IMG/VR virus record: IMGVR_UViG_3300022699_000302
Location: 62,001 to 126,000 of that record
Strand: one strand, 5' to 3'
Source: a virus
DNA length: 64,000 nt
Shown here: piece by piece, positions 7,100 through 15,758 of the stretch
Position numbering within the stretch: the stretch's first letter is position 1
How the letters are laid out: every line of letters starts with the position of its first letter
Translations under genes and position numbers: made by a program
The notes under the pieces: model-generated
What the model saw: the letters and a program-made list of their open reading frames with translations, nothing else
Database searches by the model: none
Told to the model about the DNA's origin: nothing

Positions 7100-7639
7100 A
7101 TGCGTGTTGAATATGATAGCCGTCACTCTAGAGAAGCGGTGTTGATCGAGCGAATTCTAAAGAAGCTGGAGTGTTTAAAAGAGACCAGCTTAATTGGATA
7201 TGATTTGATCTTACAGACGCTTAGATCTCAGGGGTACCCAACGACTTATCGTCGATTGGCATTGGTATCTGATCGGCGTAGGCTTGAAGCTATTTTAGCT
7301 ATACTTGATAAGGCCATTGAAGGCGTATTGCCTGGTTTAACTTGGAAGGGGCTTATTGCCGACGGAACACCCGCTAATGGCGGTGATCCGTACATAGCTA
7401 GTGTTGGTGAGATTATTCTAGCCAACGGCACCAACCCGTTTACGATTACGCTGCCAGATCCCGCACAACCAGAGAACGAGAAGGCCCTCATTACAGTAAA
7501 ACTCGTGGCAGGTCCCGGTCCGGTTACCGTTGATGTTGACGGAGGAACTTTAGTAGACGGGGACCCCAATATCGAGCTGCAAGTCGAAGACATCACTTTC
7601 ATGTTTCACGCTGTGGACGGTATTTACCGTGTCTTATAG
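7100..7639 (+). CDS. Tail fibre-associated structural protein (179 aa)
   Basis: An N-terminal helical part (IERILKKLECLKE, RRRLEAILAILDKAIEG) is followed by a beta-rich C-terminal half with ANGTNPFTITLPDP and VTVDVDGGTLVDGD, typical of phage fibre or base-of-fibre domains. First gene of a plus-strand operon leading into the beta-helix spike. AGAAGG precedes the ATG. The exact role is inferred from context. Confidence 0.65.
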   Translation: MRVEYDSRHSREAVLIERILKKLECLKETSLIGYDLILQTLRSQGYPTTYRRLALVSDRRRLEAILAILDKAIEGVLPGLTWKGLIADGTPANGGDPYIASVGEIILANGTNPFTITLPDPAQPENEKALITVKLVAGPGPVTVDVDGGTLVDGDPNIELQVEDITFMFHAVDGIYRVL

Positions 7640-7650
7640 GAGGCCTTGCT

Positions 7651-8241
7651 ATTTCTCATACGCTGCCTCTTCATGTCTTGTGGCAAGTGCCCGTCGACGA
7701 AGTCGCAGTGTCTCCGTCTGGCGGAGAACTGGGTGACAACGGATATCGCGTGCTTGTTCGAGGGGCCGGAGCGGGTGCTTTTGTCGGTCATGATAATGAG
7801 CTAGCCACCTGGAATGACTCTAATGCTCTGTGGGAGTTTGACGCTCCCGTTTCCGGTATGGCCGTTATCGACGCAAGTACAGGAATTCTGTACACTTATA
7901 ACGGCACGACGTGGGTCATTAGCGGGGGCGGTTTTACTACCGTCAGTGAAGTGATTCTGTCTTTTCCCGACACAGTTCCCGCAGGCACGGCGATCAATAT
8001 TCAAACTGGAGTATATGGAGGCGGAGGCCCTGCTACTGTGTTCGGAGACTTGATCACACTCCCTGCAGTCGGGGCAACGTTCAAGACTGACGGCCGTGTT
8101 CAGGTACACCTGAACGGTCAGAACCTGTTCAAGGGAGACAGTATTGGCGATGAAACAGCTAACTGGGTAAGTAGTACTCAATTAGCTTTTGATGTCAAAG
8201 TGAAAAAGTTTTCTATCGTCAAAGTCGTCACGATTTCATAA
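7651..8241 (+). CDS. DUF2793-like tail fibre protein, probable ATT start (196 aa)
   Basis: Residues near the N-terminus read VRGAGAGAFVGHDNELATW, WEFDAPVSGM and GILYTYNGTTW, the pattern of DUF2793 tail proteins. The C-terminus (VQVHLNGQ, WVSSTQLAF) matches the C-terminus of the next gene. The frame stays open and protein-like upstream (ISHTLPLHVLWQVPVDE) to an ATT at 7651, placed seven bases after AGGAGG; the first conventional start is TTG at 7678 with no RBS. I prefer ATT, which is rare. Confidence 0.65.
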   Translation: MSHTLPLHVLWQVPVDEVAVSPSGGELGDNGYRVLVRGAGAGAFVGHDNELATWNDSNALWEFDAPVSGMAVIDASTGILYTYNGTTWVISGGGFTTVSEVILSFPDTVPAGTAINIQTGVYGGGGPATVFGDLITLPAVGATFKTDGRVQVHLNGQNLFKGDSIGDETANWVSSTQLAFDVKVKKFSIVKVVTIS

Positions 8242-8262
8242 TAAGACCTCAGGGGAAAGCTC

Positions 8263-9369
8263 ATGCCTAACCGGCTGACACAAGAAGAACAAATACGGAA
8301 CTCCGACGCGTATTCGGATGCCGAAACAACAGGTTCCGGGATGGAGGCCGCTGAAGACGCCTCTAATTTGCAGGCGGACCTGAACAACCTCCGCACCATG
8401 CTGCGTCGTCATGTCAATGGTGCGGGCAGTCGTAACTGGTACGACGATGTCCTCGACGGCTTTGGTCTCGACCAGATCCACGATAAAGCGCTCGTAATTC
8501 GCATGCCGTTTCGCCAGACCGGTGCGAACCCGGCTAACTTCACTCTGGCCGGCGGTCCGCTGGCTGGTGTCCTCACCCCGGCCTCACAGTACCCTGGCGG
8601 TGCAGGCACGATTGCTGTCGGCGGTGGCTCCACGGAAGATGGCGGATTCCAGGCTGCGGACGAGTCCAACTTCACCGTCGCTGGTACGCTGGGTGTGGGT
8701 CTTACAACGGTAACTGACCCGAACGGCGCGGTCCTCAACGCGGTCGATCTCATCGATGCCGCTACCAACGACGTGCCCAAGACTACTGATGATGAGATCA
8801 TCTTCGGTCTCTTGCAGGTGGTGACCGGAACGGCCGACGGCGCTGCGATCGGCGGAGCCGCGTCAGAGACTCTTCAGATCAGTTTTGTTTACCTCGATAA
8901 GGTGACTGATACGATTACGGCGACGACGCTGCCGGACGGGACGTATCACTATGCTCCGGGGCGTCTCTCGACGTTCTACTCGCTGGCACGCGGTGCCCTG
9001 CTCACGCCGGGTGGTTCAATCGCTGAAGCCGGTGGTACGGCTCCTCGTCTTCCGTTCAATGAGTTCGAGATCTCCAGCTCACCGCGTCCCGCCGCGAACG
9101 ACCCGTTCACCATCACAACCGGGACGTTCACCACTGCTGGCGCTCAGACTGCGGTGTCGAGTGACGGTACCGTGGCGCTACCGTCGAGTGGTGCCGAATT
9201 CCGGGACGACTCCCGGATCGAGGTCTACCGTAACGGTGTCTTGCAGTCCAAAGGAGCTGACGCCTCGGAGAACCGGGATGTTTACTGGGTAAGCTCGACA
9301 CAACTCGCGTTTGAGACTAAGCTCAAGTTGAACGACACGATTATGATCGTGACGCCTGAAAGCTTCTAA
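8263..9369 (+). CDS. Tail fibre structural protein (368 aa)
   Basis: A charged N-terminal 60 residues are followed by a long Gly/Ala/Thr-rich beta region (GGPLAGVLTPASQYPGG, AGTIAVGGGSTEDGG), typical of fibres. The C-terminal 55 residues (IEVYRNGVLQ, VYWVSSTQLAFETKLKL) repeat the C-terminal module of the preceding product, so the two may share an attachment or trimerisation domain. AGGGGAAAGCTC precedes the ATG. Confidence 0.7.
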   Translation: MPNRLTQEEQIRNSDAYSDAETTGSGMEAAEDASNLQADLNNLRTMLRRHVNGAGSRNWYDDVLDGFGLDQIHDKALVIRMPFRQTGANPANFTLAGGPLAGVLTPASQYPGGAGTIAVGGGSTEDGGFQAADESNFTVAGTLGVGLTTVTDPNGAVLNAVDLIDAATNDVPKTTDDEIIFGLLQVVTGTADGAAIGGAASETLQISFVYLDKVTDTITATTLPDGTYHYAPGRLSTFYSLARGALLTPGGSIAEAGGTAPRLPFNEFEISSSPRPAANDPFTITTGTFTTAGAQTAVSSDGTVALPSSGAEFRDDSRIEVYRNGVLQSKGADASENRDVYWVSSTQLAFETKLKLNDTIMIVTPESF

Positions 9370-9379
9370 GAGGTAGGCA

Positions 9380-9553
9380 ATGCCTGAACTGGCGGACGAT
9401 CAAGTACCGAAGACAGCGTGGCATCTTGGGGGTCGCGGTGAAGATGCAGTGCTTAGTCAGTATGAGCAACGTATGATTTTCGATCACTACGTGATCCCCG
9501 AGGATACGACGCTTACAGTTCACGAGAACGGGCAGTTCAGGGTGACGGCATGA
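9380..9553 (+). CDS. Small tail-operon protein (57 aa)
   Basis: ATG at 9380 with AGAGGTAGGCA upstream. Reads MPELADDQVPKTAWHLGGRG, then SQYEQRMIFDHYVIPEDTTL and ends NGQFRVTA. The last part (IPEDTTLTVHENG) is like short capping modules seen before spike genes. Its TGA overlaps the next ATG (ATGA), so the two are coupled. Confidence 0.7.
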   Translation: MPELADDQVPKTAWHLGGRGEDAVLSQYEQRMIFDHYVIPEDTTLTVHENGQFRVTA

Positions 9554-11436
9554 CCGCAGGTTACATCGACATTCAGAGTGGCTCAGAACCGAGCAATCCC
9601 CCGAGCGGATTCTTTCGTTTGTTCGGGGAAGGCGGAGCGTTCAAAGTCAAGGACGACGCGGGCGGTATCGGTGTATTGGGGTCCAGCCCTGAGCGTGTCT
9701 TCACGGTTGAGGAAAATGGTAAGGCCGATTTCGACAAGCTGGAAGACGCAATAGCGGCAGTCAACGCGTTGATGCCCGCACCGGATGCTTTTACTCCTGC
9801 CGCGATCAGAGTGTTCCCCGGAACGTATACCGTCCCGAATACGCAGGTTGTTCCCGAGGGCACGACCATTGAGGGTATCGGTTTCCCGATCATCACTACG
9901 GCAGTTACATCCAATCCGGTTTTCGAGCTAACGAATAACGCCAGTGCTTTACGCAACCTCGTTATTTTCGGAGCGTCCGGTGCAGGTGGGGTTGGTGTTC
10001 AATTCACGGGCGGCACAGGCGAGCGAGCGCAGCTAATCGGTTGTGTCATCAGCGGCAATGAGACCGGCATCGAAGTGGTCAGCCCGGATGATCTTGGGAT
10101 ACTCGCGAACTTCTTCAACATCTTCAGCAACAATACTACAGGTTTGCGGATCACTGACGGAACGTTGTTTCAGCGTGACGACACGTTTCAGGCGAACACC
10201 AGTCTTGACCTTGAGGTTCTGACAGCGGACGCTCGATTCCTGTCGGTCGGTGCCAGCTTCAGTCAGTTGACGGCGAATATTGACTCTGCCGCCACGGCTG
10301 TCGGCGCCCATATTTCCGAGGTTGACGGGGACGAGTCTTACCGGATCATGGGAGAGTTTTCGGTCGGTCATCCCGATGAGGGGCATCGAGCGGGGTTCGG
10401 TAAAGGCACTTCAAGCGCACTGAACATTACGGCACTTACGAATACCAACGGAGAGATTGGTACGTGGGCGGACATCACTACACAGCTTGAAAGCCCGCTC
10501 GGTTCCGTCGCCGCTCTGTTTCCCGGCACCGCAGCGGAAAACACGTTCTATCTCGGCCATCCTGAAAAATTCGTGGGCCTCGACAATATTGTTTCAACCG
10601 CAATGGTGCTTGGAAGTGGCGCGGTTGCCGTTGAATTTTGGAACGGTGCGGCATGGGTCGGGGTCAACCACATGTCCACTACTGCTGACGATTCTCCGCC
10701 ACAGCAGTACGCGGATGCTTTGTGGGAGCGCGTGGATGACGAGCACGTCAGATTCGACGACATGCCGGGTTGGGCACAGAAAAGCCTGAATGGGACCACG
10801 GCGTACTGGATCAGGGTCAGGATCACGTCTGCCATCACGACGGTGCCGCAAGCGCAGCACATGAAGCCGCACTTCGATTCGACCGAGATTTCGCGCACCG
10901 GTCAGGTCACGTTATTCGGAGCGGCGGAACCCAAGATTGTTCTGCCGACCAACTGGTCGAACTTCAACGACGTTCAGGGGTTCCCTGCTGGAAACGTTTT
11001 CATCGACTACAGTCCGCAGGTTTCCGTCCTAAGTCTTGACGCTGATTTCGACGACGGATCGGTCAACGCGGTCGGGACACTGATCCAGATTCCCTCGGGT
11101 CTCGACACGTCGAAACCGATTGAGCTTTCGGTGCAATGGATTCCGAAAAGTACCGGAGGTGATGTTGAGTTACAAACCGTCGAGACTTTGGTGCGTGAAG
11201 GGGATACTCTCGACGGTACACTGGCTGAAACATTCAGCAGTAAAGTCGTCACGGCTCCGGCAACAAACGTTCTCGTCACGACTACGTTCCAGTTCGACGT
11301 GTCTGAGTTGACTCCGTCGGACTTTCTGGCCATCACCTTGTTTCGTGATGCCATGGGCGGTAACGCAGACGACACTTTGTTGGGAGACGTGCATATCGTG
11401 CGTGCTTCGATAAGGGGCTTTAGGTGGCTGGCATGA
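9550..11436 (+). CDS. Beta-helix tail spike or fibre protein (628 aa)
   Basis: After a short anchor, residues 45-230 read like a right-handed beta-helix: FDKLEDAIAAVNAL, AAIRVFPGTYTVPNTQ, TTIEGIGFPII, LRNLVIFG, LIGCVISGNETGIEVVS, FSNNTTGLRITDG. This pectin-lyase-like layout is usual in tail spikes that bind or cut surface glycans. The second half is beta-rich (WNGAAWVGVNHMS, AYWIRVRITSA) and resembles C-terminal receptor or trimer modules. No catalytic residues can be fixed by eye. Confidence 0.75.
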   Translation: MTAGYIDIQSGSEPSNPPSGFFRLFGEGGAFKVKDDAGGIGVLGSSPERVFTVEENGKADFDKLEDAIAAVNALMPAPDAFTPAAIRVFPGTYTVPNTQVVPEGTTIEGIGFPIITTAVTSNPVFELTNNASALRNLVIFGASGAGGVGVQFTGGTGERAQLIGCVISGNETGIEVVSPDDLGILANFFNIFSNNTTGLRITDGTLFQRDDTFQANTSLDLEVLTADARFLSVGASFSQLTANIDSAATAVGAHISEVDGDESYRIMGEFSVGHPDEGHRAGFGKGTSSALNITALTNTNGEIGTWADITTQLESPLGSVAALFPGTAAENTFYLGHPEKFVGLDNIVSTAMVLGSGAVAVEFWNGAAWVGVNHMSTTADDSPPQQYADALWERVDDEHVRFDDMPGWAQKSLNGTTAYWIRVRITSAITTVPQAQHMKPHFDSTEISRTGQVTLFGAAEPKIVLPTNWSNFNDVQGFPAGNVFIDYSPQVSVLSLDADFDDGSVNAVGTLIQIPSGLDTSKPIELSVQWIPKSTGGDVELQTVETLVREGDTLDGTLAETFSSKVVTAPATNVLVTTTFQFDVSELTPSDFLAITLFRDAMGGNADDTLLGDVHIVRASIRGFRWLA

Positions 11437-12035
11437 AATACGTTTATCTTGATGCCGACGGGTTGGTGGTTGCTACGTCGAATGTGCAGCGCGAGATCAC
11501 GTTGCCCAAGTTGGTCGAACTTGGCGTGGTTGAGCGTATTGATGGCGCACCGGATGAGGTTTCCGCTCCGGGCGATTTCGGTTCAACCTCGACGTACACC
11601 AAGGTTAAGGGCGACGGCACCAGTACTGACGACTACGAGAAGTCCGACAACCTTCAACCGATCAAAGAACGTAGGTATCGTGAAATTGACTCACGCACGT
11701 CTCAGTTGATCGCACAGGGGTTCAAGCATCAGGACAAAACATTCAGTCTGTCGGAACAGGCGCAGAACAACATGATCGGGGTTCGCACGGCTATTGCGGA
11801 TCACCGGGCCAGCGGGACACTGCCAGACTTTGAATCAGCGTTCTTTCCGATCACGTTCAACACCTTGAACGACGACGACTCAATGAAGATTATCGACTCC
11901 GACGAATACATGGCGTTCTACGACGACGCGATGAGCACGATTCGGTCACACCTCGATGGAGGCACTGCACTCAAGAAAGACATCCGTGCCGCGACTACCA
12001 AGGCAGAAGTTGACGCTGTGGTAGACAACCGATGA
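11433..12035 (+). CDS. DUF4376-containing tail protein (200 aa)
   Basis: A short beta N-terminus (KYVYLDADGLVVATSN) is followed by ERRYREIDSRTSQLIAQGF, DKTFSLSEQAQNN and later helices, the layout of DUF4376 in phage tail fibre or assembly proteins. The ATG overlaps the spike stop (ATGA) with AGGTGG six bases upstream; a GTG nine bases earlier is the alternative. It probably helps fibre assembly or attachment. Confidence 0.7.
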   Translation: MKYVYLDADGLVVATSNVQREITLPKLVELGVVERIDGAPDEVSAPGDFGSTSTYTKVKGDGTSTDDYEKSDNLQPIKERRYREIDSRTSQLIAQGFKHQDKTFSLSEQAQNNMIGVRTAIADHRASGTLPDFESAFFPITFNTLNDDDSMKIIDSDEYMAFYDDAMSTIRSHLDGGTALKKDIRAATTKAEVDAVVDNR

Positions 12036-12931
12036 GGGCTTTAGTGCTTAGCGGTGGCGGTTCCAAAGGATCCTGGCAGGCCGGTGCTATTAAAGCAGTG
12101 GCCGATAGTTGTTGGGGCAAAAAAGGCTTTGATTTCATCTCAGGCACAAGCGTTGGGGCCATTAATGCTGCCGGTCTAGGCATGTTCCGAAAGGATGAGT
12201 TTCGGAGCGCAGCTATCATCCTCGAAGGGATATGGTACGACCGCTTGAAGGTGTGGCGTCTAAAATTTCCCTGGTATCTTTGCGGGTTATGGAGTCCCTC
12301 CATAGGCACGAATAAGAGACTCGAGAAGTTCATCGACAAGAAGCTTAATCTCGAGGACCTTCAGAAGAGTGATGTCGATCTTTGCTTCAGTGCAGTCGAT
12401 ATCGAGAGCGGGGAACTCAAGCGATTCACTAAAGACTCGAATGATATCAAAGCCGCCATTATGGCTAGCGCCAGCTTTCCTGTAGCCTTTCCTCTACAAG
12501 AAGTGGAACGGAGGCTTTACACCGATGGCGGTGTACGAGACATAGCGCCGTTGAAGCCGGCCATCGAGGCAGGGGCCAGTGAGATTATTGTCTTGATGAC
12601 GGAAAACCCGTTTGAGGCAGCTGAGGTAGAGCCCCCCAAGAATGCTGTGTCGATGGCTATGAGGGTGGTTAATCTACTCACCGCTGAAGTTCTGCTCAAC
12701 GATATCGAGAGATGCTACAAGATCAACGAGCAGATCATTCATCACCCCGGCAAGCGAAAGGTTCTAGTTCATACCTATTGGCCGGAAAAACCCCTGGCGG
12801 ACTCTTTGAATTTCAAGACGAAGCTCATGAGAAAGCAGATCGAGCAGGGGTACGATGAGGTCCGAAAGCAGCTCGACGACGTCTCCCCGCTGGATAAACA
12901 AAGACAAGCTAAAAGAAAAGGACTTAGTTGA
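12032..12931 (+). CDS. Patatin-like phospholipase (299 aa)
   Basis: Carries the patatin signatures in order: the oxyanion-hole loop GGGSKG (residues 8-13), the nucleophile elbow GTSVG (38-42, Ser40) and the catalytic Asp in DGG (165-167). Members hydrolyse acyl esters of membrane lipids. No signal peptide is seen, so it should be cytoplasmic or virion-packaged. It overlaps the DUF4376 gene by four bases at the end of the tail operon. A role in lysis, entry or membrane remodelling is inference. Confidence 0.85.
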   Translation: MRALVLSGGGSKGSWQAGAIKAVADSCWGKKGFDFISGTSVGAINAAGLGMFRKDEFRSAAIILEGIWYDRLKVWRLKFPWYLCGLWSPSIGTNKRLEKFIDKKLNLEDLQKSDVDLCFSAVDIESGELKRFTKDSNDIKAAIMASASFPVAFPLQEVERRLYTDGGVRDIAPLKPAIEAGASEIIVLMTENPFEAAEVEPPKNAVSMAMRVVNLLTAEVLLNDIERCYKINEQIIHHPGKRKVLVHTYWPEKPLADSLNFKTKLMRKQIEQGYDEVRKQLDDVSPLDKQRQAKRKGLS

Positions 12932-12964
12932 CCGGCTTGTACTTGCCGGTCTTCCAGTCCTTTT
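12916..12964. terminator. Nested bidirectional terminator at convergent genes
   Basis: Outer arms AAAAGGACT and AGTCCTTTT enclose an inner hairpin GACCGGC...GCCGGTC. The A-run and T-run give a U-tail on both strands. It overlaps the 3' ends of both convergent genes. Confidence 0.75.
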
Positions 12965-13211
12965 CTACGTCCTCGATGAAATTCCTGAATGCGTCCATGA
13001 GGAGCATCTCTTCAACATCGCTTAGCTGAAGATCGGCGAAAGCGTCCCAGTACCCCCGCATGCATGAGTTAGCGGTAAGGTAGGTGATGAATCGCGGTTT
13101 CGGCCAGTTGGTGTGCCAGACCGCTACTCGTTCTTCGTGTCTATGGTCGGGTCTCTTGTCTTCGACCCGATAGACATACCAATCGCCGTGGGACCACCTC
13201 AGATACGGCAT
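12924..13211 (-). CDS. Unknown small protein (95 aa)
   Basis: Begins MPYLRWSHGDWYVYRVED and has a basic, His-rich N-terminal third, then likely helices (DVEEMLLMDAFRNFIEDVEK). Its last codons overlap the patatin gene on the other strand. AGAGGTGG precedes the ATG. Not recognised. Confidence 0.6.
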   Translation of the reverse strand: MPYLRWSHGDWYVYRVEDKRPDHRHEERVAVWHTNWPKPRFITYLTANSCMRGYWDAFADLQLSDVEEMLLMDAFRNFIEDVEKDWKTGKYKPVN

Positions 13212-13254
13212 AGACCACCTCTACAATCAGTGTAGATCGGTCTTTGTTTTTAGT

Positions 13255-13638
13255 TCAGATCTTGAATCGCTGCTCCGGCGGTTTGACTTCCTCGAACTCG
13301 TCGATCAGCTCATCGATCTTTCCGATGATGACCCGAATCTCCATGTAGTGCCGGCTTTCCGGGTTGATCTCGTGGCAAAGACTCTCGAGTCTCTGGCGGG
13401 TAAACCGTAGACCTGGGATTCGGGCATGACGTTCTTCTTCGACGATCTCGCGTACACGCTTGTCATCGATAGGCAAGGCAAGATCTTTGACTGACGGTAC
13501 AGGAATTGGTTGTTCCGGCATAGGTAGGGCCTCCGGCTCTTTGTAGGGCTGACGGACATCGTGACCACAGGTCATGCAGCGGAAGGCGGTGTCCGAGTTC
13601 CAGCTTCCGCATTTAGTGCATTGGTAAATCTCAGTCAT
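13255..13638 (-). CDS. Zinc-ribbon protein with helical tail (127 aa)
   Basis: N-terminal zinc ribbon CTKCGSWNSDTAFRCMTCGHD, given here only as its CxxC...CxxC spacing (residues 7-10 and 21-24), then a proline-rich linker (PMPEQPIPVPSV) and a charged helical C-terminus. Likely an adaptor binding protein or nucleic acid. First gene after a promoter box. Confidence 0.65.
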   Translation of the reverse strand: MTEIYQCTKCGSWNSDTAFRCMTCGHDVRQPYKEPEALPMPEQPIPVPSVKDLALPIDDKRVREIVEEERHARIPGLRFTRQRLESLCHEINPESRHYMEIRVIIGKIDELIDEFEEVKPPEQRFKI

Positions 13639-13651
13639 TTTACTTCCCCCT

Positions 13652-13661
13652 ACTTAGGCCG
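13652..13661 (-). promoter_or_regulatory. Variant promoter box GGCCTAAGT
   Basis: The last base of the core is T instead of A, and GGGGGAAG follows directly as an apparent RBS for the ATG at 13638. The weakest spacing of the set: the box, RBS and start fall within 24 bases. Confidence 0.45.
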
Positions 13662-13694
13662 TTCTTCTCGTGCTTTTTCCAGCGCTTCCTTATT

Positions 13695-13715
13695 TTGGTT
13701 GCACCGGATGCAACC
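13695..13715. repeat. Dispersed palindromic element, copy 3
   Basis: TTGGTTGCAC, CGG, ATGCAACC; the outermost right-arm bases are lost. It ends exactly at the 3' end of the gene at 13715-14095. Confidence 0.65.
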
Positions 13716-14095
13716 TATTCCGCGATCGGGCCGGGACGTCCCGGACCAGTGGATTTCAAAAGTTTTTGGGCCGATCTGATGTGGGTTTCGGCCCGGACGC
13801 GCCAGTCATAGCTGGGCTCATCGACTAATGCTTCAGCCAGGGTGTCCTGCAAGGTGTCGATCATCTGGCGATAGTTGGCTTCGCGGGCCTCAATAAACTC
13901 CTTGAGAGTATCGAGGATCCGCTGATCCTCGGTCACGTAGATCAAGGCATCCTGAGTGGTTGCTAGTTCGTGATTCAGTTCCTTGATCTTCGCCAAAGCC
14001 TCTTCAGCTTCGACATAGTCCCCGTCCTTGTTTTCTTCTCTGAAGACGTAGGGACCGTTGGCGTTTTCGCCCACACTGAAAAAGTATCGGTTCAT
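13715..14095 (-). CDS. Unknown helical protein (126 aa)
   Basis: N-terminal beta part (YFFSVGENANGPYVF), then two long helices (EAEEALAKIKELNHELATT; LKEFIEAREANYRQMIDTL) likely to pair as a coiled coil. The ATG overlaps the preceding stop. Ends with a Pro/Gly-rich tail. Function unknown. Confidence 0.6.
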   Translation of the reverse strand: MNRYFFSVGENANGPYVFREENKDGDYVEAEEALAKIKELNHELATTQDALIYVTEDQRILDTLKEFIEAREANYRQMIDTLQDTLAEALVDEPSYDWRVRAETHIRSAQKLLKSTGPGRPGPIAE

Positions 14096-14688
14096 CGCTT
14101 AATCCCCCAGTAAGTGTCGGTCAACTCTCCGATCGTATCGAAAAACTCATCGTCAGTGATCTTGTCGTCGTTCATCCTTTGATTGGCTTCTACGACCTTG
14201 CGTACCGCTACAGCGAGTTCGGTGTGTTTCCGGGCTTCTTTGGCGAACTCCCTTTCGATCTCTTGGTAGACCCCGTAGATCTGGCATCCCGCAATGATGT
14301 CGGGACTATCGTGCTTATAGAAGACCTGAACATAGGGGTTGAGCCATTTAGCCGTAGTAGGGCAGTCCTGCCAAAAGACCGTGATCATGTTGCCGGCGTC
14401 GCTGAAGACCCAGCCCGGTTTCCATTCGCGTTCCGGTGCTCTCTCTATCAAGTACTTGAGAGCATCCTCTGTGTCAGGGATGGAGTCGACGCCGAGGAGA
14501 AAGAGGATGTTCTCGATACGAGTCTCCCTCGTGTCGAAATGCCGATTAGCCCAGGTCAGAAGTAAGTCGTAGGCTTCCTGTTCTGTGATCGGTGTGCCCC
14601 GAATCATCCAAGTACTGCCGCTCTTAGTTCGGAACAAGCCGGAGCGCTTCGGCATCTTGTATTTAGATCGGAGCTCCTTGTACATCAT
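14092..14688 (-). CDS. Unknown protein (about 198 aa)
   Basis: The frame could start at 14757, but that would overlap the upstream gene by 95 bases; an ATG pair at 14688/14685 with AAGGGACCTGGGG is preferred. It contains an ITEQEAYDLLLTWANRHFD helix and a Trp-rich centre (WKPGWVFSDAGNMITVFWQD). No family recognised. Confidence 0.55.
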   Translation of the reverse strand: MMYKELRSKYKMPKRSGLFRTKSGSTWMIRGTPITEQEAYDLLLTWANRHFDTRETRIENILFLLGVDSIPDTEDALKYLIERAPEREWKPGWVFSDAGNMITVFWQDCPTTAKWLNPYVQVFYKHDSPDIIAGCQIYGVYQEIEREFAKEARKHTELAVAVRKVVEANQRMNDDKITDDEFFDTIGELTDTYWGIKR

Positions 14689-15337
14689 CCCCAGGTCCCT
14701 TGCCTTTGGGATCTTTTTTCCGATCTCGTCCTTTTTGTAGTTCGGCGTATGATTCATGGGTCTCTCTCAATTCAGTCAATAAAGGGTCCAGTTCTTTTTT
14801 GTTAGTCTCCAGCTGTTTAACTAGTTCCCGCTCTCTGTGTCTTAGCCGTTCATAGGACTGGCGAGTGAATCGTCCTTGTTGGTGGTACTGAGTGATCTGA
14901 TTCAGGACTTTAATCAGCTCTTCCTGGAGAGTCATGTGCAGAGCAGCAGACCACACGAAATTTCGCCAGCACCTGATCTTACTTGCGGCTTCTTGGGCCA
15001 GGGTCCCGGGAGTATGCTCGCCTACGCAAACTCCGTCTTCTTCTGTTGCTCCAGGAAAAATTTCAGGATCATCTTTGTACCAAGGATACCCTAATACCGG
15101 TCCTAGCGACTGTTCAACATCGACGAGTTCTCGGTGATACGCTGTATCCAGTCGATCTGCTTCGCTCATCAGGTTTTCGATAAAGGAGGCGGATCTCTTT
15201 AGAGGATCTCGAAGATAAGGAAATTTTTTACTCAGAGAGTCTAGTATCTTGGGCAGTTCGAGATTGGACGGATCATTTCGAACGCTCTTCTTTTTCTCGT
15301 CGGTAGTCTCTGGGAATGAGGGCTTTTCGTTCGGCAT
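14663..15337 (-). CDS. Unknown helical protein (224 aa)
   Basis: Charged N-terminus, then ILDSLSKKFPYLRDPLKRSASFIENLM, a Gly/Pro-rich middle with two Cys, and a C-terminal coiled-coil-like stretch (ERLRHRERELVKQLETNKKE). Ends with a Gly/Lys tail. It overlaps the HNH gene by 65 bases. Unknown role. Confidence 0.55.
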   Translation of the reverse strand: MPNEKPSFPETTDEKKKSVRNDPSNLELPKILDSLSKKFPYLRDPLKRSASFIENLMSEADRLDTAYHRELVDVEQSLGPVLGYPWYKDDPEIFPGATEEDGVCVGEHTPGTLAQEAASKIRCWRNFVWSAALHMTLQEELIKVLNQITQYHQQGRFTRQSYERLRHRERELVKQLETNKKELDPLLTELRETHESYAELQKGRDRKKDPKGKGPGDDVQGAPI

Positions 15338-15758
15338 CTTCTTTCAACCTTTCTTTGATATCAGCCAAGCTTCTGAGTAATTTGAGTGTCCCTTCAGCAT
15401 GCCAGTCACGGACATCAGGAGAAGCGTATTTGAGATGATCAATGGCAGCCTCCAGCTCTTTGATATAGAGGTCACGCCACTTTATCTGCTGGCCAACAGG
15501 AGTAATAAGCAGTTCCGATACGGACTCCCAGTCGACCTCCCCTCTGGCCAGGCGTACACCACGATCGTGATTACACCGTTTATGGGTTAAGCGGATGTTC
15601 TCCAGCGTGTTATTGCCGCCGAAACTGCGGGGTAAGATATGGTCGATCGATGTGTCCTTCATCTTCATTTTCTCTCCGCAGATAGCACACCTACCGTTTT
15701 GTCGGAGGAACAGTTTCTGCTTTCGGCGCCGTGACGGCTTCTTACGTTCATTTACCAT
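15273..15758 (-). CDS. HNH endonuclease (161 aa)
   Basis: The N-terminal half carries CAICGEKM, then DTSIDHILPRSFGG, NTLENIRLTHKRCN: the ββα-metal HNH core with two CxxC-like zinc ligands and a DH pair. The C-terminal half is helical. The ATG at 15758 is chosen (GGGGA upstream). Free-standing HNH proteins in phages often act as homing or recombination-linked nucleases; no intron is seen nearby. Confidence 0.8.
   Translation of the reverse strand: MVNERKKPSRRRKQKLFLRQNGRCAICGEKMKMKDTSIDHILPRSFGGNNTLENIRLTHKRCNHDRGVRLARGEVDWESVSELLITPVGQQIKWRDLYIKELEAAIDHLKYASPDVRDWHAEGTLKLLRSLADIKERLKEDAERKALIPRDYRREKEERSK

Noticed and set aside
9573-9956. Minus-strand open frames inside the tail spike and other structural genes
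   Set aside because: They lack RBS, have poor composition and lie opposite clear plus-strand proteins.
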